64,000 bases of DNA from Actinomycetota bacterium (GTDB lineage: Bacteria; Actinomycetota; Thermoleophilia; Miltoncostaeales; Miltoncostaeaceae): assembly GCA_963169235.1 (NCBI GenBank), contig CAUJCX010000035.1, positions 62,001 to 126,000 on the forward strand, given 5' to 3'. Shown one piece after another: positions 49,856-58,375 of the stretch (position 1 is the stretch's first letter; each line of letters opens with the position of its first letter). Position numbers and translations under genes: made by a program. The notes under the pieces are model-generated. The model had not been told where the DNA came from, did not search any database, and worked only from the letters and a program-made list of their open reading frames with translations.

Positions 49856-51409
49856 TCAGGACGCGCGGGCGCCCGCCAGGGCGCTCGCCACCTGTCCCCG
49901 CCCGGCGCGCTTGGCGGCGCCGAGCGCGGAGTCCGCCCGGGCGATGGCGGCCACGGGATCGGCGTCGTCCTCCTCCACCAGCGCCAGGCCCACGCTCGCC
50001 CCCGCGTCCACGTCGGCGTCCCCCAGGCGGTACGGGCCGCGCAGCGCCGCGGCGACGGCGTCGGCGACGGCACGAGCCTCGTCGGCGTCGCTCACGCCGG
50101 GCAGCGCCACCACGAACTCGTCCCCACCGACCCGGGCGACGGTGTCGGTGGCGCGGACGGCCGTCCGGATGCGGGCGGCCACCTCCACCAGCAGGTGGTC
50201 GCCCGCCGCGTGGCCGTGCGTGTCGTTGATCGCCTTGAAGCCGTCCATGTCGATGAACAGCACGCCGACGGCTCCGCCGTCGCGCCGGGCCTGGCGCATG
50301 GCCATGTCGAGCCGGTCCTCGAGCAGTCGCCGGTTGGGCAGGTCGGTGAGCGCGTCATGCGTGGCCCAGTGCGTCAGCCTCACCTCGGCCTGCCGCGAGG
50401 CGCGCTCGGCCCGTTCCAACTGGTGCACCAGGGCGATGAGGCGCACCGTCACCAGCACCCCGGCGCTGCCGAGCACGCCGATCACGAGCCATGCCGGGGT
50501 CTCGACCCCCGCCCGCCACGAGAGCATGGCGGTGACGGGGCCGATCGCGAGCGTGGCCGACACGATCAACGCGCGGGCGACGGCCCCTCGCCACGGCACG
50601 TGGGAGCCGTCGCCGATCGCCGGCGTGGCCAGCAGGTCGCCCCGGCAGGCGGCGGCCGCGCCCAGGACCCCGAACGCGGTGGCGAACGTGATGTCGGCCA
50701 CGCCCGGGTCGGTGAGGCTGAGCACGTCGGCCACCCCGTACATGACGTCGGCCAGCGTGTAGAGCACGGTGAACGCCACGATCAGCCATGCCACGCGACC
50801 CGCCGACGGCGCGGCCAGCACGTACCAGAACACCAAGGCCAGGAGGACGCAGTCGAACAGCGGGTAGGCCGCCAGCACCAGGCGTTCGAACAGCGGATCG
50901 TCGCTGGCGCCGGGTGACACCACGAAGAACTGCCACGACGCGAAGCCCGACACCACCAGGAAGCCGGCCACGTCGGGCAGGCTCGCGCGCGCCGCGCGGG
51001 GGGCGGTGCGCCGCACCAGCATCCCGACGGCCGCGCCCATCAGCGCGTACGACGCCAGGTAGATCGAGTCCGGGCCAAGTGAGGCCGCACCCGGGTCTCC
51101 CCCCAGCGCATCGAGCGCGGTCCACAGCCCCTCGGCGAGGGCGTTCAACGCAGCCCCGCCGGCGAGGAGCCCCCAGATGGGACGCGACGCCCGGGAGGCC
51201 GCGCTCGCGCGCACGGCCAGTAGCACCGCCGCGACGGCGATCAGCAGCACGCCGGCGACGTTGCCGAGCGTCCCGTTGCCTGTCCACAGCTTCACCACGC
51301 CGACGAGCACCGTGGCGCCCAGGATCCCCACCACCGTGGACGGGCGGCCGAGCCAGGCGGTGCGGGCGGGGCGGAGCGGCCCCTCTGTGGGTGCAGGCTG
51401 GTCTGTCAT
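49856..51409 (-). CDS. Membrane-bound GGDEF diguanylate cyclase
   Basis: 517 aa. About nine or ten hydrophobic segments (30-320) form a membrane sensor. A short coiled linker with QLERAERASRQAEVRLTHWA follows, then the GGDEF domain (about 345-510) with DLPNRRLLEDRLD, DGFKAINDTHGHAAGDHLL and an intact RVGGDEFVVALP active site. RATD five residues before GGDEF is the inhibitory c-di-GMP I-site. No EAL domain. It makes c-di-GMP in response to an unknown signal and probably influences surface or motility functions. ATG 51409 is favoured over an upstream frame with no membrane segment. Confidence 0.88.
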   Translation of the reverse strand: MTDQPAPTEGPLRPARTAWLGRPSTVVGILGATVLVGVVKLWTGNGTLGNVAGVLLIAVAAVLLAVRASAASRASRPIWGLLAGGAALNALAEGLWTALDALGGDPGAASLGPDSIYLASYALMGAAVGMLVRRTAPRAARASLPDVAGFLVVSGFASWQFFVVSPGASDDPLFERLVLAAYPLFDCVLLALVFWYVLAAPSAGRVAWLIVAFTVLYTLADVMYGVADVLSLTDPGVADITFATAFGVLGAAAACRGDLLATPAIGDGSHVPWRGAVARALIVSATLAIGPVTAMLSWRAGVETPAWLVIGVLGSAGVLVTVRLIALVHQLERAERASRQAEVRLTHWATHDALTDLPNRRLLEDRLDMAMRQARRDGGAVGVLFIDMDGFKAINDTHGHAAGDHLLVEVAARIRTAVRATDTVARVGGDEFVVALPGVSDADEARAVADAVAAALRGPYRLGDADVDAGASVGLALVEEDDADPVAAIARADSALGAAKRAGRGQVASALAGARAS

Positions 51410-51502
51410 GGCAGTCGGGTGAAACTCACACACGCGGTCGAGAATCGCACGCCGGAGGGGGGCGGCGCACCGCACGGGATGGCGCGGACGCGTGGGCCGT
51501 CA

Positions 51503-51508
51503 TATAGT
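51503..51508 (+). promoter_or_regulatory. Putative -10 box (TATAGT) of rpsA
   Basis: TATAGT is the most consensus-like -10 in the window, fitting a highly expressed gene. The predicted leader is about 65 nt, has a GC-rich hairpin (51518-51536 region) and no strong Shine-Dalgarno sequence. That is usual for S1, which can be autoregulated. Confidence 0.5.
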
Positions 51509-51579
51509 GGGGGTTCGCTGCGCGCGCAGTGCGCTCGCTGCTGCCCTTCATCCAGACGAAAGAAACGACGACCGCACAC

Positions 51580-53091
51580 ATGTCCACCACTGATATCGGC
51601 CACGACGAGCCAGACATCGACGTCAACGCGAGGGTTTTCGTACTTCAGGGCCCCGAGTACGTCGAGGTCGACGGGGAGATGATCCCCAACTACGACGAGA
51701 CCATCCCGCTTTTCGATGAGGGCGACGTCGTCTCCGGACGCGTCGTACGCATCGACAAGGACGAGGTCCTCGTCGACATCGGCTACAAGAGCGAAGGGGT
51801 CATCCCCACCTCCGAGCTGAGCATCCGCAAGTCGGTGAACCCCGCCGACGAGGTGCAGCTGGGGGAGCTCGTCGACGCCCTGGTCATGACCAAGGAAGAC
51901 CAGGACGGCCGGCTGATCCTCAGCAAGAAGCGCGCCCGCTTCGAGAAGGCGTGGAAGCGCATCGAGGCGGCCGCCGCCGACGGCCAGAACGTCGAGGGCA
52001 CGGTGATCGAGGTCGTCAAGGGTGGTCTCATCCTCGACCTCGGGGTGCGCGGCTTCCTGCCGGCGTCCCTGGTGGACATCCGCCGCGTCCAGGACCTGGA
52101 CGAGTTCCTGGGCCGCAAGCTCGAGTGCAAGGTCATCGAGCTCAACCGCAACCGCAACAACGTGGTGCTGTCGCGGCGCGCCGTGCTGGAGGACGAGCGG
52201 CGCGAGGTGCGCCAGAAGATCCTCGACGAGCTGCAGCCCGGCCAGGTGGTCGAGGGCGTCATCAGCAACATCGTCGACTTCGGCGCGTTCGTCGACCTCG
52301 AGGGCATCGACGGCCTCATCCACATCAGCGAGCTGTCGTGGAGCCACGTCAACCACCCGTCCGAGGTGCTGGCGATCGGCGACAAGGTCAACGTCAAGGT
52401 GCTCGACATCGACCGCGACCGGCAGCGCATCTCGCTGGGCCTCAAGCAGACCCAGGCCGACCCGTGGCAGAGCGTCATCGACGCGTACGACGTGGGCGAC
52501 GTGGTCGAGGGCAAGGTCACCAAGGTGGTCACGTTCGGCGCGTTCGTCGAGATCCACCCCGGCGTCGAGGGCCTGGTGCACATCTCGGAGCTGGCCGCGC
52601 ACCACGTGGAGAACCCGCGTGAGGTCGTGAGCCAGGGCGAGACCCTGTCGGTGCGCATCATCGAGGTCGACGCCGAGCGCCGCCGCCTGTCGCTGTCGCT
52701 CAAGCGCGTCGGTGACGACGAGCAGGTGCACGCCGCGGAAGGCGAGGGCGAGGAGGTCGAGGGCTACTACGACGTGGACGGCAACTTCCACCCCGGCCCG
52801 CCCCCCGGCTACTACGACGACGAGGGCGTCTACCACGAGTACGAGACCGAGGGCGGCGACGCCGCGGAGGCCGAGTACGTCGAGGGCGACGCCGAGGTCC
52901 CGGCCGGCGAGGTCGTGGCCGAGGAGGTCGTGGTCGACGAGGTCCCGGTCGAGGAGGTCGTGGTCGAGGAGGCTCCGGCGGAGGACGTCGTCGTGGAGGA
53001 TGTCGTGGAGGAGGCCCCCGCGGCGGACGCGACCGACGCGGACGCCCCGGCACCGGCCGCCGACGAGGCCGAGGGCGACGCCCCGGCCTGA
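51580..53091 (+). CDS. rpsA: 30S ribosomal protein S1
   Basis: 503 aa. Four S1 OB-fold repeats (about 45-115, 125-200, 215-285, 300-372), each with the GxVxxIxxxGxFVxL...GLxHxSE-type core, e.g. GVISNIVDFGAFVDLEGIDGL. It binds mRNA and recruits it to the 30S subunit. The C-terminal 120 residues are not RNA-binding: a tyrosine/proline segment (YYDVDGNFHPGPPPGYYDD) leads into an acidic EEVVVDEVPVEEVVVEE-type repeat. ATG 51580 is chosen because translation upstream is unlike S1. Confidence 0.96.
   Translation: MSTTDIGHDEPDIDVNARVFVLQGPEYVEVDGEMIPNYDETIPLFDEGDVVSGRVVRIDKDEVLVDIGYKSEGVIPTSELSIRKSVNPADEVQLGELVDALVMTKEDQDGRLILSKKRARFEKAWKRIEAAAADGQNVEGTVIEVVKGGLILDLGVRGFLPASLVDIRRVQDLDEFLGRKLECKVIELNRNRNNVVLSRRAVLEDERREVRQKILDELQPGQVVEGVISNIVDFGAFVDLEGIDGLIHISELSWSHVNHPSEVLAIGDKVNVKVLDIDRDRQRISLGLKQTQADPWQSVIDAYDVGDVVEGKVTKVVTFGAFVEIHPGVEGLVHISELAAHHVENPREVVSQGETLSVRIIEVDAERRRLSLSLKRVGDDEQVHAAEGEGEEVEGYYDVDGNFHPGPPPGYYDDEGVYHEYETEGGDAAEAEYVEGDAEVPAGEVVAEEVVVDEVPVEEVVVEEAPAEDVVVEDVVEEAPAADATDADAPAPAADEAEGDAPA
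52903..53014 (+). repeat. Degenerate tandem repeat in the 3' end of rpsA
   Basis: About seven imperfect copies of a 15-18 bp unit (GAGGTCGTGG(T/C)CGAGGAG type) encoding the acidic E-V-V-V-x-E-x tail. A likely site of slippage. Confidence 0.6.
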
Positions 53092-53140
53092 CGCATCCGG
53101 GCGCCCGCCCTCGGGTGAGCGCCCGCCCCGCCCGTGCTGC

Positions 53141-53725
53141 CTGGGACTCACCGGCGGCATCGGGGCGGGAAAGTCCGAGGCCCTCGCGGCGTTCCGTGCC
53201 GCGGGGGCACTCGTGCTGTCCAGCGACGAGCTGGTGCACCAGCTGTACCGGCGGCCCGACGTCACGGCCGAGGTGGTCGCGCGGTTCGGTGACGACGTGC
53301 TGGACGCGGCGGGCGCCGTCGACCGCACGCGGCTGGGGCCACGGGCGTTCGCCGAGCCCGGCGGCATCGCGTTCCTCGAGCGCGTGCTTCATCCGCGCAT
53401 CGCCGGCGAGCGGCACGCGTGGATGCAACGCGGGGCCGCGTCGGACGCACCGCTGATGGTGTGCGAGGTGCCGTTGCTCTACGAGGTGGGCGCCGCGGAC
53501 GAGTTCGACGCCGTCGTGGTGGTGACGGCCTCCGAGGACGTGCGCCGGGCCCGGGTGGAGGCGCGGGGGCAGGACTTCGACGAGCGCGCCGGGCGCCAGT
53601 GGCCCGAGGAGCGCAAGGTGGAGGCCGCGGACGAGGTGTTCGTCAACGACGGTGACCTCGGCGCGCTGCGCGTGTGGGCGGCGGACGTGGTGCGCCGGTA
53701 CGGGCGGCCGCCCGCGCCCGCCTAA
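53141..53725 (+). CDS. coaE: Dephospho-CoA kinase, start codon abnormal
   Basis: 194 aa if started at CTG 53141. Phosphorylates dephospho-CoA in the last step of CoA synthesis. GLTGGIGAGKS is the Walker A; SSDELVHQLY, HPRIAGERHAW, CEVPLLYEVG and DFDERAGRQ follow the family order. The C-terminus is complete. No ATG, GTG or TTG exists in this frame between the rpsA stop and Walker A. A GTG at 53115 is one nucleotide out of frame and would need a single-base change. CTG 53141 would place the P-loop at the normal distance. Essential enzyme, so translation must occur somehow, or the sequence carries an indel. Confidence 0.85.
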   Translation: MGLTGGIGAGKSEALAAFRAAGALVLSSDELVHQLYRRPDVTAEVVARFGDDVLDAAGAVDRTRLGPRAFAEPGGIAFLERVLHPRIAGERHAWMQRGAASDAPLMVCEVPLLYEVGAADEFDAVVVVTASEDVRRARVEARGQDFDERAGRQWPEERKVEAADEVFVNDGDLGALRVWAADVVRRYGRPPAPA

Positions 53726-54156
53726 AGGCCTTCGGCCTGCAACACGCGCCGCAGCGCGTCCTCCACGGCGCGGCGCTCCGGCGGCGTCAGCACGGCCAGC
53801 ATCTCGTCGGCCACGAGGGTGCGCCTGCGCGCGACCTCGGCGTACGCGTCCTGCCCGGCGTCCGTCACCCGCACCAGGCACGCCCGGCGGTCGGCGGGGT
53901 CCGGCGCCCGGCACACGAGACCGCGGGCCTCCAGCGCGTCCACCACGTCGGTGGCCGAGCGGGGGGAGATGCGCAGGCGCTCGGCCAGGGCGCCGGGGCG
54001 GACGCCGTCGCGGCGCACCACGATGCCCAGCGCCCTGGCCTCGTGGGGTGAGGGGCCGGCCAGGTCGGCCGCGCGCCAGCGGTGGCGCATGCGGCGCGCC
54101 ACGGTCATCAGCAGCTCGGCCAGAGTCTCGTCGGCTGGGGGGGCTCCGCGGTCCAT
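53722..54156 (-). CDS. MarR family transcriptional regulator
   Basis: 144 aa from ATG 54156. Winged helix: HEARALGIVVRRDGVRPGALAERLRISPRSATDVVDALEARGLV, then RVTDAGQDAYAEVARRR. It binds DNA as a dimer. It diverges from the ABC exporter and the intergenic region contains a palindrome of MarR type at 54177-54189, so it probably represses both itself and the exporter until an (unknown) drug-like ligand binds. CATACT ends 6 nt before the ATG. Its stop overlaps the coaE stop. Confidence 0.87.
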   Translation of the reverse strand: MDRGAPPADETLAELLMTVARRMRHRWRAADLAGPSPHEARALGIVVRRDGVRPGALAERLRISPRSATDVVDALEARGLVCRAPDPADRRACLVRVTDAGQDAYAEVARRRTLVADEMLAVLTPPERRAVEDALRRVLQAEGL

Positions 54157-54176
54157 GTTTGGAGTATGGCACATAA

Positions 54177-54189
54177 TGAGGTAACCTCA
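54177..54189. promoter_or_regulatory. MarR operator palindrome (TGAGGT-A-ACCTCA)
   Basis: Perfect 6-bp arms around one base. It overlaps the plus-strand TAACCT -10 box (54182-54187) and lies 21 bp upstream of the MarR ATG, so a bound dimer could block both directions. Confidence 0.7.
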
Positions 54190-54197
54190 CCATCTGT

Positions 54198-56042
54198 ATG
54201 AGCGAGATGCGACCCACCACCAGCGGCGTCACCGGCCGGCCCACCCGCGCCAGCGGCCAGGACCGCGCCCAGCTTCACCAGCACCCGGTGTGCCTTGGCC
54301 GCGTGCTGGCGCTGTTCCGCCCTCACGCCGGCACCGTCGCCGCCGTCATGGGCATCATCGCCGCGATCGCCCTGCTGGGCATGGCCCAGCCGTTTCTGCT
54401 GCGCGAGGTGATCGACCAGGCCATTCCGCGCCAGGACGTGCGGCTGTTGGTGTGGGCGGTCGGCGCGATGGTGGCCCTCACGATCGTGGCGCAGCTGCTG
54501 GGCGTGGTGCAGACTTGGCTGGCGGCCGCGGTGGGGCAGCGCGTGATGCACCAGCTGCGCACGGCCTTGTTCGACCACCTCCAGTCGCAGTCGCTGGGCT
54601 TCTTCACCCGCACGCGCGGGGGAGAGGTGCAGTCGCGCCTGGTCAACGACATCAGCGCGATGCAGGGCGTGCTCACCGGCACCGCCACGTCCATCGCGTC
54701 CAACGTCACGACGGTGGTGGCGACCGCCGTGGCGATGGCGGCGCTGAGCTGGCGCCTGAGCCTGCTGACCCTCGTGGTGGTGCCGCCCGCGGTGTGGACC
54801 ACGCGACGGGTGGCCCTGGTGCGGCGCGACATCATCGCCCAGCGTCAGCGCACGATGGCGCGCCTGCACGGCCAGGTGGAGGACGGGCTGTCGGTGAGCG
54901 CCATCCGCCTCTCGAAGACCCTGGGCGGTGCGGCGCACGCATCCCGGCGGTTCGACGCGACGTCCCGCGAGCTCATCGGCCTGGAGCTGCGCTCGCAGAT
55001 GGCCGGGCGCTGGCGCATGGCCACCATGCAGACGCTGTTCGCGCTGATCCCGGCCGCCATCTACCTGGTGGCCGGGCTGCCGGCCACGTCGGGCGGCATG
55101 ACCATCGGCACGCTGATCGCGTTCACCGCGCTGCAGGCGGGCGTCTTCATGCCGATGATGGGCCTGCTGAACATCGGGGCCCAGTGGGTGTCGTCGATGG
55201 CCCTGTTCAGCCGCATCTTCGAGTACCTCGACCTGGTGCCCGACGTCCCCGAGCCCCCGCGTCCGGTGCACATCGATGTGGCCCACGCTCCGGGCGAGGT
55301 CGTGCTGGACGATGTCCACCTGCGCTACCCGGGCACCGCCCGCCCGGCGGTGGAGGGCGTGTCGCTGCGCATCGCTCCGGGCCACAGCCTGGCGCTGGTG
55401 GGGGCCACCGGATCGGGCAAGAGCACGGTGGCGAACCTGGTGGCGCGCCTGGTGGACCCCGACGCGGGATCGGTGCGCATCGACGGCGTCGATGTGCGCG
55501 ACCTGCGCCGGGAGGACCTGAGCGCCCTCGTGGGCGTCGTGTCGCAGGAGAGCTACCTGGCGCACGCGAGCATCCGCGACAACCTGCTGGCCGCCCGCCC
55601 CGATGCCACCGACGCCGAGCTGCACGAGGCGCTGGAGACCGCCCGCGCCGCCGACCTGGTGGCCGGGCTCCCCGACGGCCTCGACACCATCGTCGGCGCC
55701 CGTGGCCTGCGCTTCTCGGGTGGCGAGGTGCAACGCCTCGCGATCGCCCGCACCCTCCTGCGCAACCCGCCCGTGCTGGTGCTCGACGAGGCCACCAGCG
55801 CGCTCGACACCGTGACCGAGCACGCGGTCCAGCAGGGGCTCGATCGGCTGTCCGAGGGGCGGACGACGCTGGTGATCGCCCACCGGCTGTCGACCGTGCG
55901 GAACGCGGACGAGATCGCGGTGATGGACGGCGGCCGGGTGGTCGAGTGGGGCACCCACGACGAACTGATGGCCGCCGACGGCGCGTACCGCGCGTTGGTG
56001 GAGCGCGACGCGCGGTCCGTGCCTGTGCCCGCCGCCGTGTGA
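54198..56042 (+). CDS. ABC exporter, fused permease and ATPase
   Basis: 614 aa half-transporter. Six transmembrane helices (about 45-330) are followed by a nucleotide-binding domain. Its motifs are Walker A GATGSGKST near 403, Q-loop VSQESYL, signature FSGGEVQRLAIARTLL (usually LSGGQ), Walker B VLVLDEATSALD and switch AHRLST. It works as a homodimer or with a partner and, given the MarR neighbour, probably exports drugs or lipids. The ATG lies about 4 nt after the expected transcription start. Two hairpins follow the stop. Confidence 0.92.
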   Translation: MSEMRPTTSGVTGRPTRASGQDRAQLHQHPVCLGRVLALFRPHAGTVAAVMGIIAAIALLGMAQPFLLREVIDQAIPRQDVRLLVWAVGAMVALTIVAQLLGVVQTWLAAAVGQRVMHQLRTALFDHLQSQSLGFFTRTRGGEVQSRLVNDISAMQGVLTGTATSIASNVTTVVATAVAMAALSWRLSLLTLVVVPPAVWTTRRVALVRRDIIAQRQRTMARLHGQVEDGLSVSAIRLSKTLGGAAHASRRFDATSRELIGLELRSQMAGRWRMATMQTLFALIPAAIYLVAGLPATSGGMTIGTLIAFTALQAGVFMPMMGLLNIGAQWVSSMALFSRIFEYLDLVPDVPEPPRPVHIDVAHAPGEVVLDDVHLRYPGTARPAVEGVSLRIAPGHSLALVGATGSGKSTVANLVARLVDPDAGSVRIDGVDVRDLRREDLSALVGVVSQESYLAHASIRDNLLAARPDATDAELHEALETARAADLVAGLPDGLDTIVGARGLRFSGGEVQRLAIARTLLRNPPVLVLDEATSALDTVTEHAVQQGLDRLSEGRTTLVIAHRLSTVRNADEIAVMDGGRVVEWGTHDELMAADGAYRALVERDARSVPVPAAV

Positions 56043-56079
56043 CAGCCGTGTGTCACCGCGCCCCCCAGGTCGGGGCGCG
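56039..56079 (+). terminator. Tandem hairpins after the ABC exporter
   Basis: GTGACA/TGTCAC (56039-56056) overlaps the stop codon. CGCGCCCC/GGGGCGCG with a 7-nt loop (56057-56079) follows directly. Confidence 0.55.
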
Positions 56080-56147
56080 GGGCTGGTTTCCTTCGTCGGT
56101 CCGCGTTACCCCGCACGCCGCGCGTGCCCACGGTGAGGACGTCGCGA

Positions 56148-56831
56148 GTGCCCGTTTCGTGCGTGTTGTTCGACTTCGGCGGAACCCTGTTCGGCCACGC
56201 ACCGCTGGCCGCGACGGCGCGCGCGTGCGCGGTGCACCTGGGGCACCCCTTGGACGAGGCGCAGGCCGGGGCGGTGGCGCGCGACATCGACCGGGCCGCC
56301 CACCTGCCCGCGGAGGTCGCGCGTGGCCGCGACCTCGACGCCGGCGTGTGGAACGCGCGCTGGATGGCGCTGTACGCGCGCGCCGACGGGCGCGTACCCG
56401 GGCTGGGGGGCGCGCTGATGGCCCACATGCACGACCCGCTGGCGTGGCGCCCGTACGCAGGTGCCATCGCGACGCTGCGGCGGCTGGCCGACGCGGATGT
56501 CGCGGTCGGCGTGGTGTCGAACACCGGCTGGGATGTCCGCGACGCGCTGCGCGCGCACGGGGCGCTGCGCTACGTGGACCACGTGGCGCTGTCGTGCGAG
56601 GTGGGGGTGGCCAAGCCGGACCCCGCCATCTTCGTGGGCGCGTGCGAGGCGCTGGGCCGCGCGCCGGGCGAGACCCTCATGGTGGGCGATGACCCCCGCG
56701 CCGACGGCGGCGCCGCGGCTGCGGGTCTGCGGGTGCTGCTGCTGCCGGCCACCCCGGCCGGGGGCGACAACGGCATCGCGTCGGTGCTGAGGTTCGCGGG
56801 CGTGACACCGCGTGATGCGGTCTACGCCTGA
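56148..56831 (+). CDS. HAD superfamily hydrolase
   Basis: 227 aa from GTG 56148, with a GAGGA box about 10 nt upstream. Motif I CVLFDFGGTL near 5-14 (Asp nucleophile; the second Asp is Gly, as in several phosphoglycolate-phosphatase-like groups). Motif II is GVVSNTGWD, motif III has the lysine of VAKPDPAIF, and motif IV is MVGDDPRADG. The helical cap lies between about 20 and 100. Substrate unknown. Confidence 0.83.
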   Translation: MPVSCVLFDFGGTLFGHAPLAATARACAVHLGHPLDEAQAGAVARDIDRAAHLPAEVARGRDLDAGVWNARWMALYARADGRVPGLGGALMAHMHDPLAWRPYAGAIATLRRLADADVAVGVVSNTGWDVRDALRAHGALRYVDHVALSCEVGVAKPDPAIFVGACEALGRAPGETLMVGDDPRADGGAAAAGLRVLLLPATPAGGDNGIASVLRFAGVTPRDAVYA

Positions 56832-56847
56832 GGAGCCTCGTGCCGGC

Positions 56848-57630
56848 TCACGCCCCGCCCGGCGCGGCCGGCGCGGCCGACGGGGGCGTGCGTCCGAAGA
56901 TCGCCGTGCACTCGGGGATGCCGAGCACCTGGTAGGCCGCCGACACGACGGCGTGGTCACGCGCCATCTCGGCCAGCCACGTGCCGCGCGTGGCGGCGGT
57001 GCCCCCGTGGTTGGCGTCGATGGCGGCCTTGAACGTCGCCGTGGCGGCCGCCTGGCGCTGGTACGCCGCGACGAGCACGCCGTGGACGGTCTGCAGGGCG
57101 GGTGGTGCGGGGACGGCGGCCACGCGCTGCGACCAGGTGGGCAGTACCCGCGTCATCTGGACGACCAGGCGGCCCCCCTCCATCCTGTCGACCGGCCGGA
57201 CGAACCCCGCCCGGTCGCGGCGTTCGACCGCGCAGATCGCGGCCATCCGGCGCCGGTAGCCGGCGAGCGTGGTGCGCGCCGCCGGGGTGCTGACGGCCGC
57301 GGGAGCGTCGCCCGTCGCCGCGGCGGCGGGGGGCGGGGAGCCGCCCGGTAGCGCGTCCGCCAGCCGGTCCCGCTGGTTCGCGGCCACCGCGCCGACGGCC
57401 AGCACGGCGACGAGCGCGGCGACGCCCACGCGCTGCCGCACGGGCGCCGTCCGCCCGGCCTTCGTGGGTCGCCGCGCCGCGACGCCACGCCCGGCCGGGG
57501 CGGACGGCGCCCGGTGGGCGTCCCGGGGCATCGCGCTGCCCCCGCACCCGCACGGGCCGGGAACGCGCAGCGCGGTACACCCGCAGCCGTCGCACGTGGT
57601 GAGCCTGCGACCCGCAGCGGGGGTGCTCAC
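56848..57630 (-). CDS. Membrane-anchored protein with N-terminal cysteine cluster, unknown
   Basis: 260 aa from GTG 57630, which overlaps the stop of the paralogous gene upstream. A cytoplasmic zinc-ribbon-like cluster (C13, C16, C18, C27, C29) is followed by a basic stretch, one transmembrane helix (about 68-85), a Pro/Ala linker and a helical exported domain. That domain contains RRRMAAICAVERRDRAGF and, near the end, LGIPECTAIFG. The two extracytoplasmic cysteines are shared with the next protein and could form a disulfide. No known family. Confidence 0.6.
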   Translation of the reverse strand: MSTPAAGRRLTTCDGCGCTALRVPGPCGCGGSAMPRDAHRAPSAPAGRGVAARRPTKAGRTAPVRQRVGVAALVAVLAVGAVAANQRDRLADALPGGSPPPAAAATGDAPAAVSTPAARTTLAGYRRRMAAICAVERRDRAGFVRPVDRMEGGRLVVQMTRVLPTWSQRVAAVPAPPALQTVHGVLVAAYQRQAAATATFKAAIDANHGGTAATRGTWLAEMARDHAVVSAAYQVLGIPECTAIFGRTPPSAAPAAPGGA

Positions 57631-58193
57631 GAGACACCCTTGCTCACGCACTCCGGCACGCCCATGAGGCGCATCGCGTTGTCGCCTTGCTCACCCGCCG
57701 CTTTCAGCTCGGTCAGCCACCACTCGATGTCGCTGCGCTGCAGCCCGTCTGAGGCGATGCGCGTGCGCATCCACCCGTTGGCGCGCAGCGCGCGCTGCAG
57801 CGACACCGCCTGGGCACGATGGAGGTCGTCCCACTCCGCGGGCGGGCGCATGGCCGCCCATTCGGCGCGCTGCCGCGTGATCTCCACGTGCACGGCTTCC
57901 ACGATGTAGGCGAAATCCGCCTCCGACGGCGTGGGGAGAAAGCCGGCCTTGTCGCGCACGGACGCGGCCTGGCACTGGGCCGTCGCGCGGGCACGGAAGG
58001 CCTGCTTCGACAGGCGGGGGCCGGCGGTCGTGGGGGTTGCCGGCGCGCCGTCGACGGACGCCTGTCCAGCGTCGCCGCGCGCCAGTAGGGGAACGGCCAC
58101 CGGTCCGCGCACGGCGAACCAGCCGCCCACCACCACCAGCAGGACGACCAGGGCGGTGAGGCGCCACCGAGCCGGGGAGGCGGGGAGGCGCAT
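57627..58193 (-). CDS. Membrane-anchored protein, paralogue of the previous gene
   Basis: 188 aa from ATG 58193 (a GTG directly before it could also be used). One N-terminal helix (WRLTALVVLLVVVGGWFAV), a short linker, then a helical domain with RARATAQCQAASVRDKAGFLPTPSEADF and a final LMGVPECVSKG. The pattern C ... KAGF ... MGVPEC mirrors the downstream gene. It lacks the cytoplasmic zinc-ribbon-like part. No known family. Confidence 0.6.
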   Translation of the reverse strand: MRLPASPARWRLTALVVLLVVVGGWFAVRGPVAVPLLARGDAGQASVDGAPATPTTAGPRLSKQAFRARATAQCQAASVRDKAGFLPTPSEADFAYIVEAVHVEITRQRAEWAAMRPPAEWDDLHRAQAVSLQRALRANGWMRTRIASDGLQRSDIEWWLTELKAAGEQGDNAMRLMGVPECVSKGVS

Positions 58194-58375
58194 CACGGGG
58201 CGTGAAGGGGTGAGGGGATGCTCGGGCTCCGGGCGGGGGGCGTCCTTACCCCTATCGTCCGCGCCGGGCCGGTCCTACACCCCTTTCAGTTGTTCTCACA
58301 TGGTGCGCAGCATCGGATTGATTGTCGGCACGCGCAACGAAGCGGATGCGTGTGCCGACGTGGGCGGGGATGGCG

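Noticed and set aside
53726-53738. AGGCC-TTC-GGCCT hairpin as a coaE terminator
   Set aside because: It lies inside the last codons of the opposing MarR gene and the stem is only 5 bp; coding constraint explains it.
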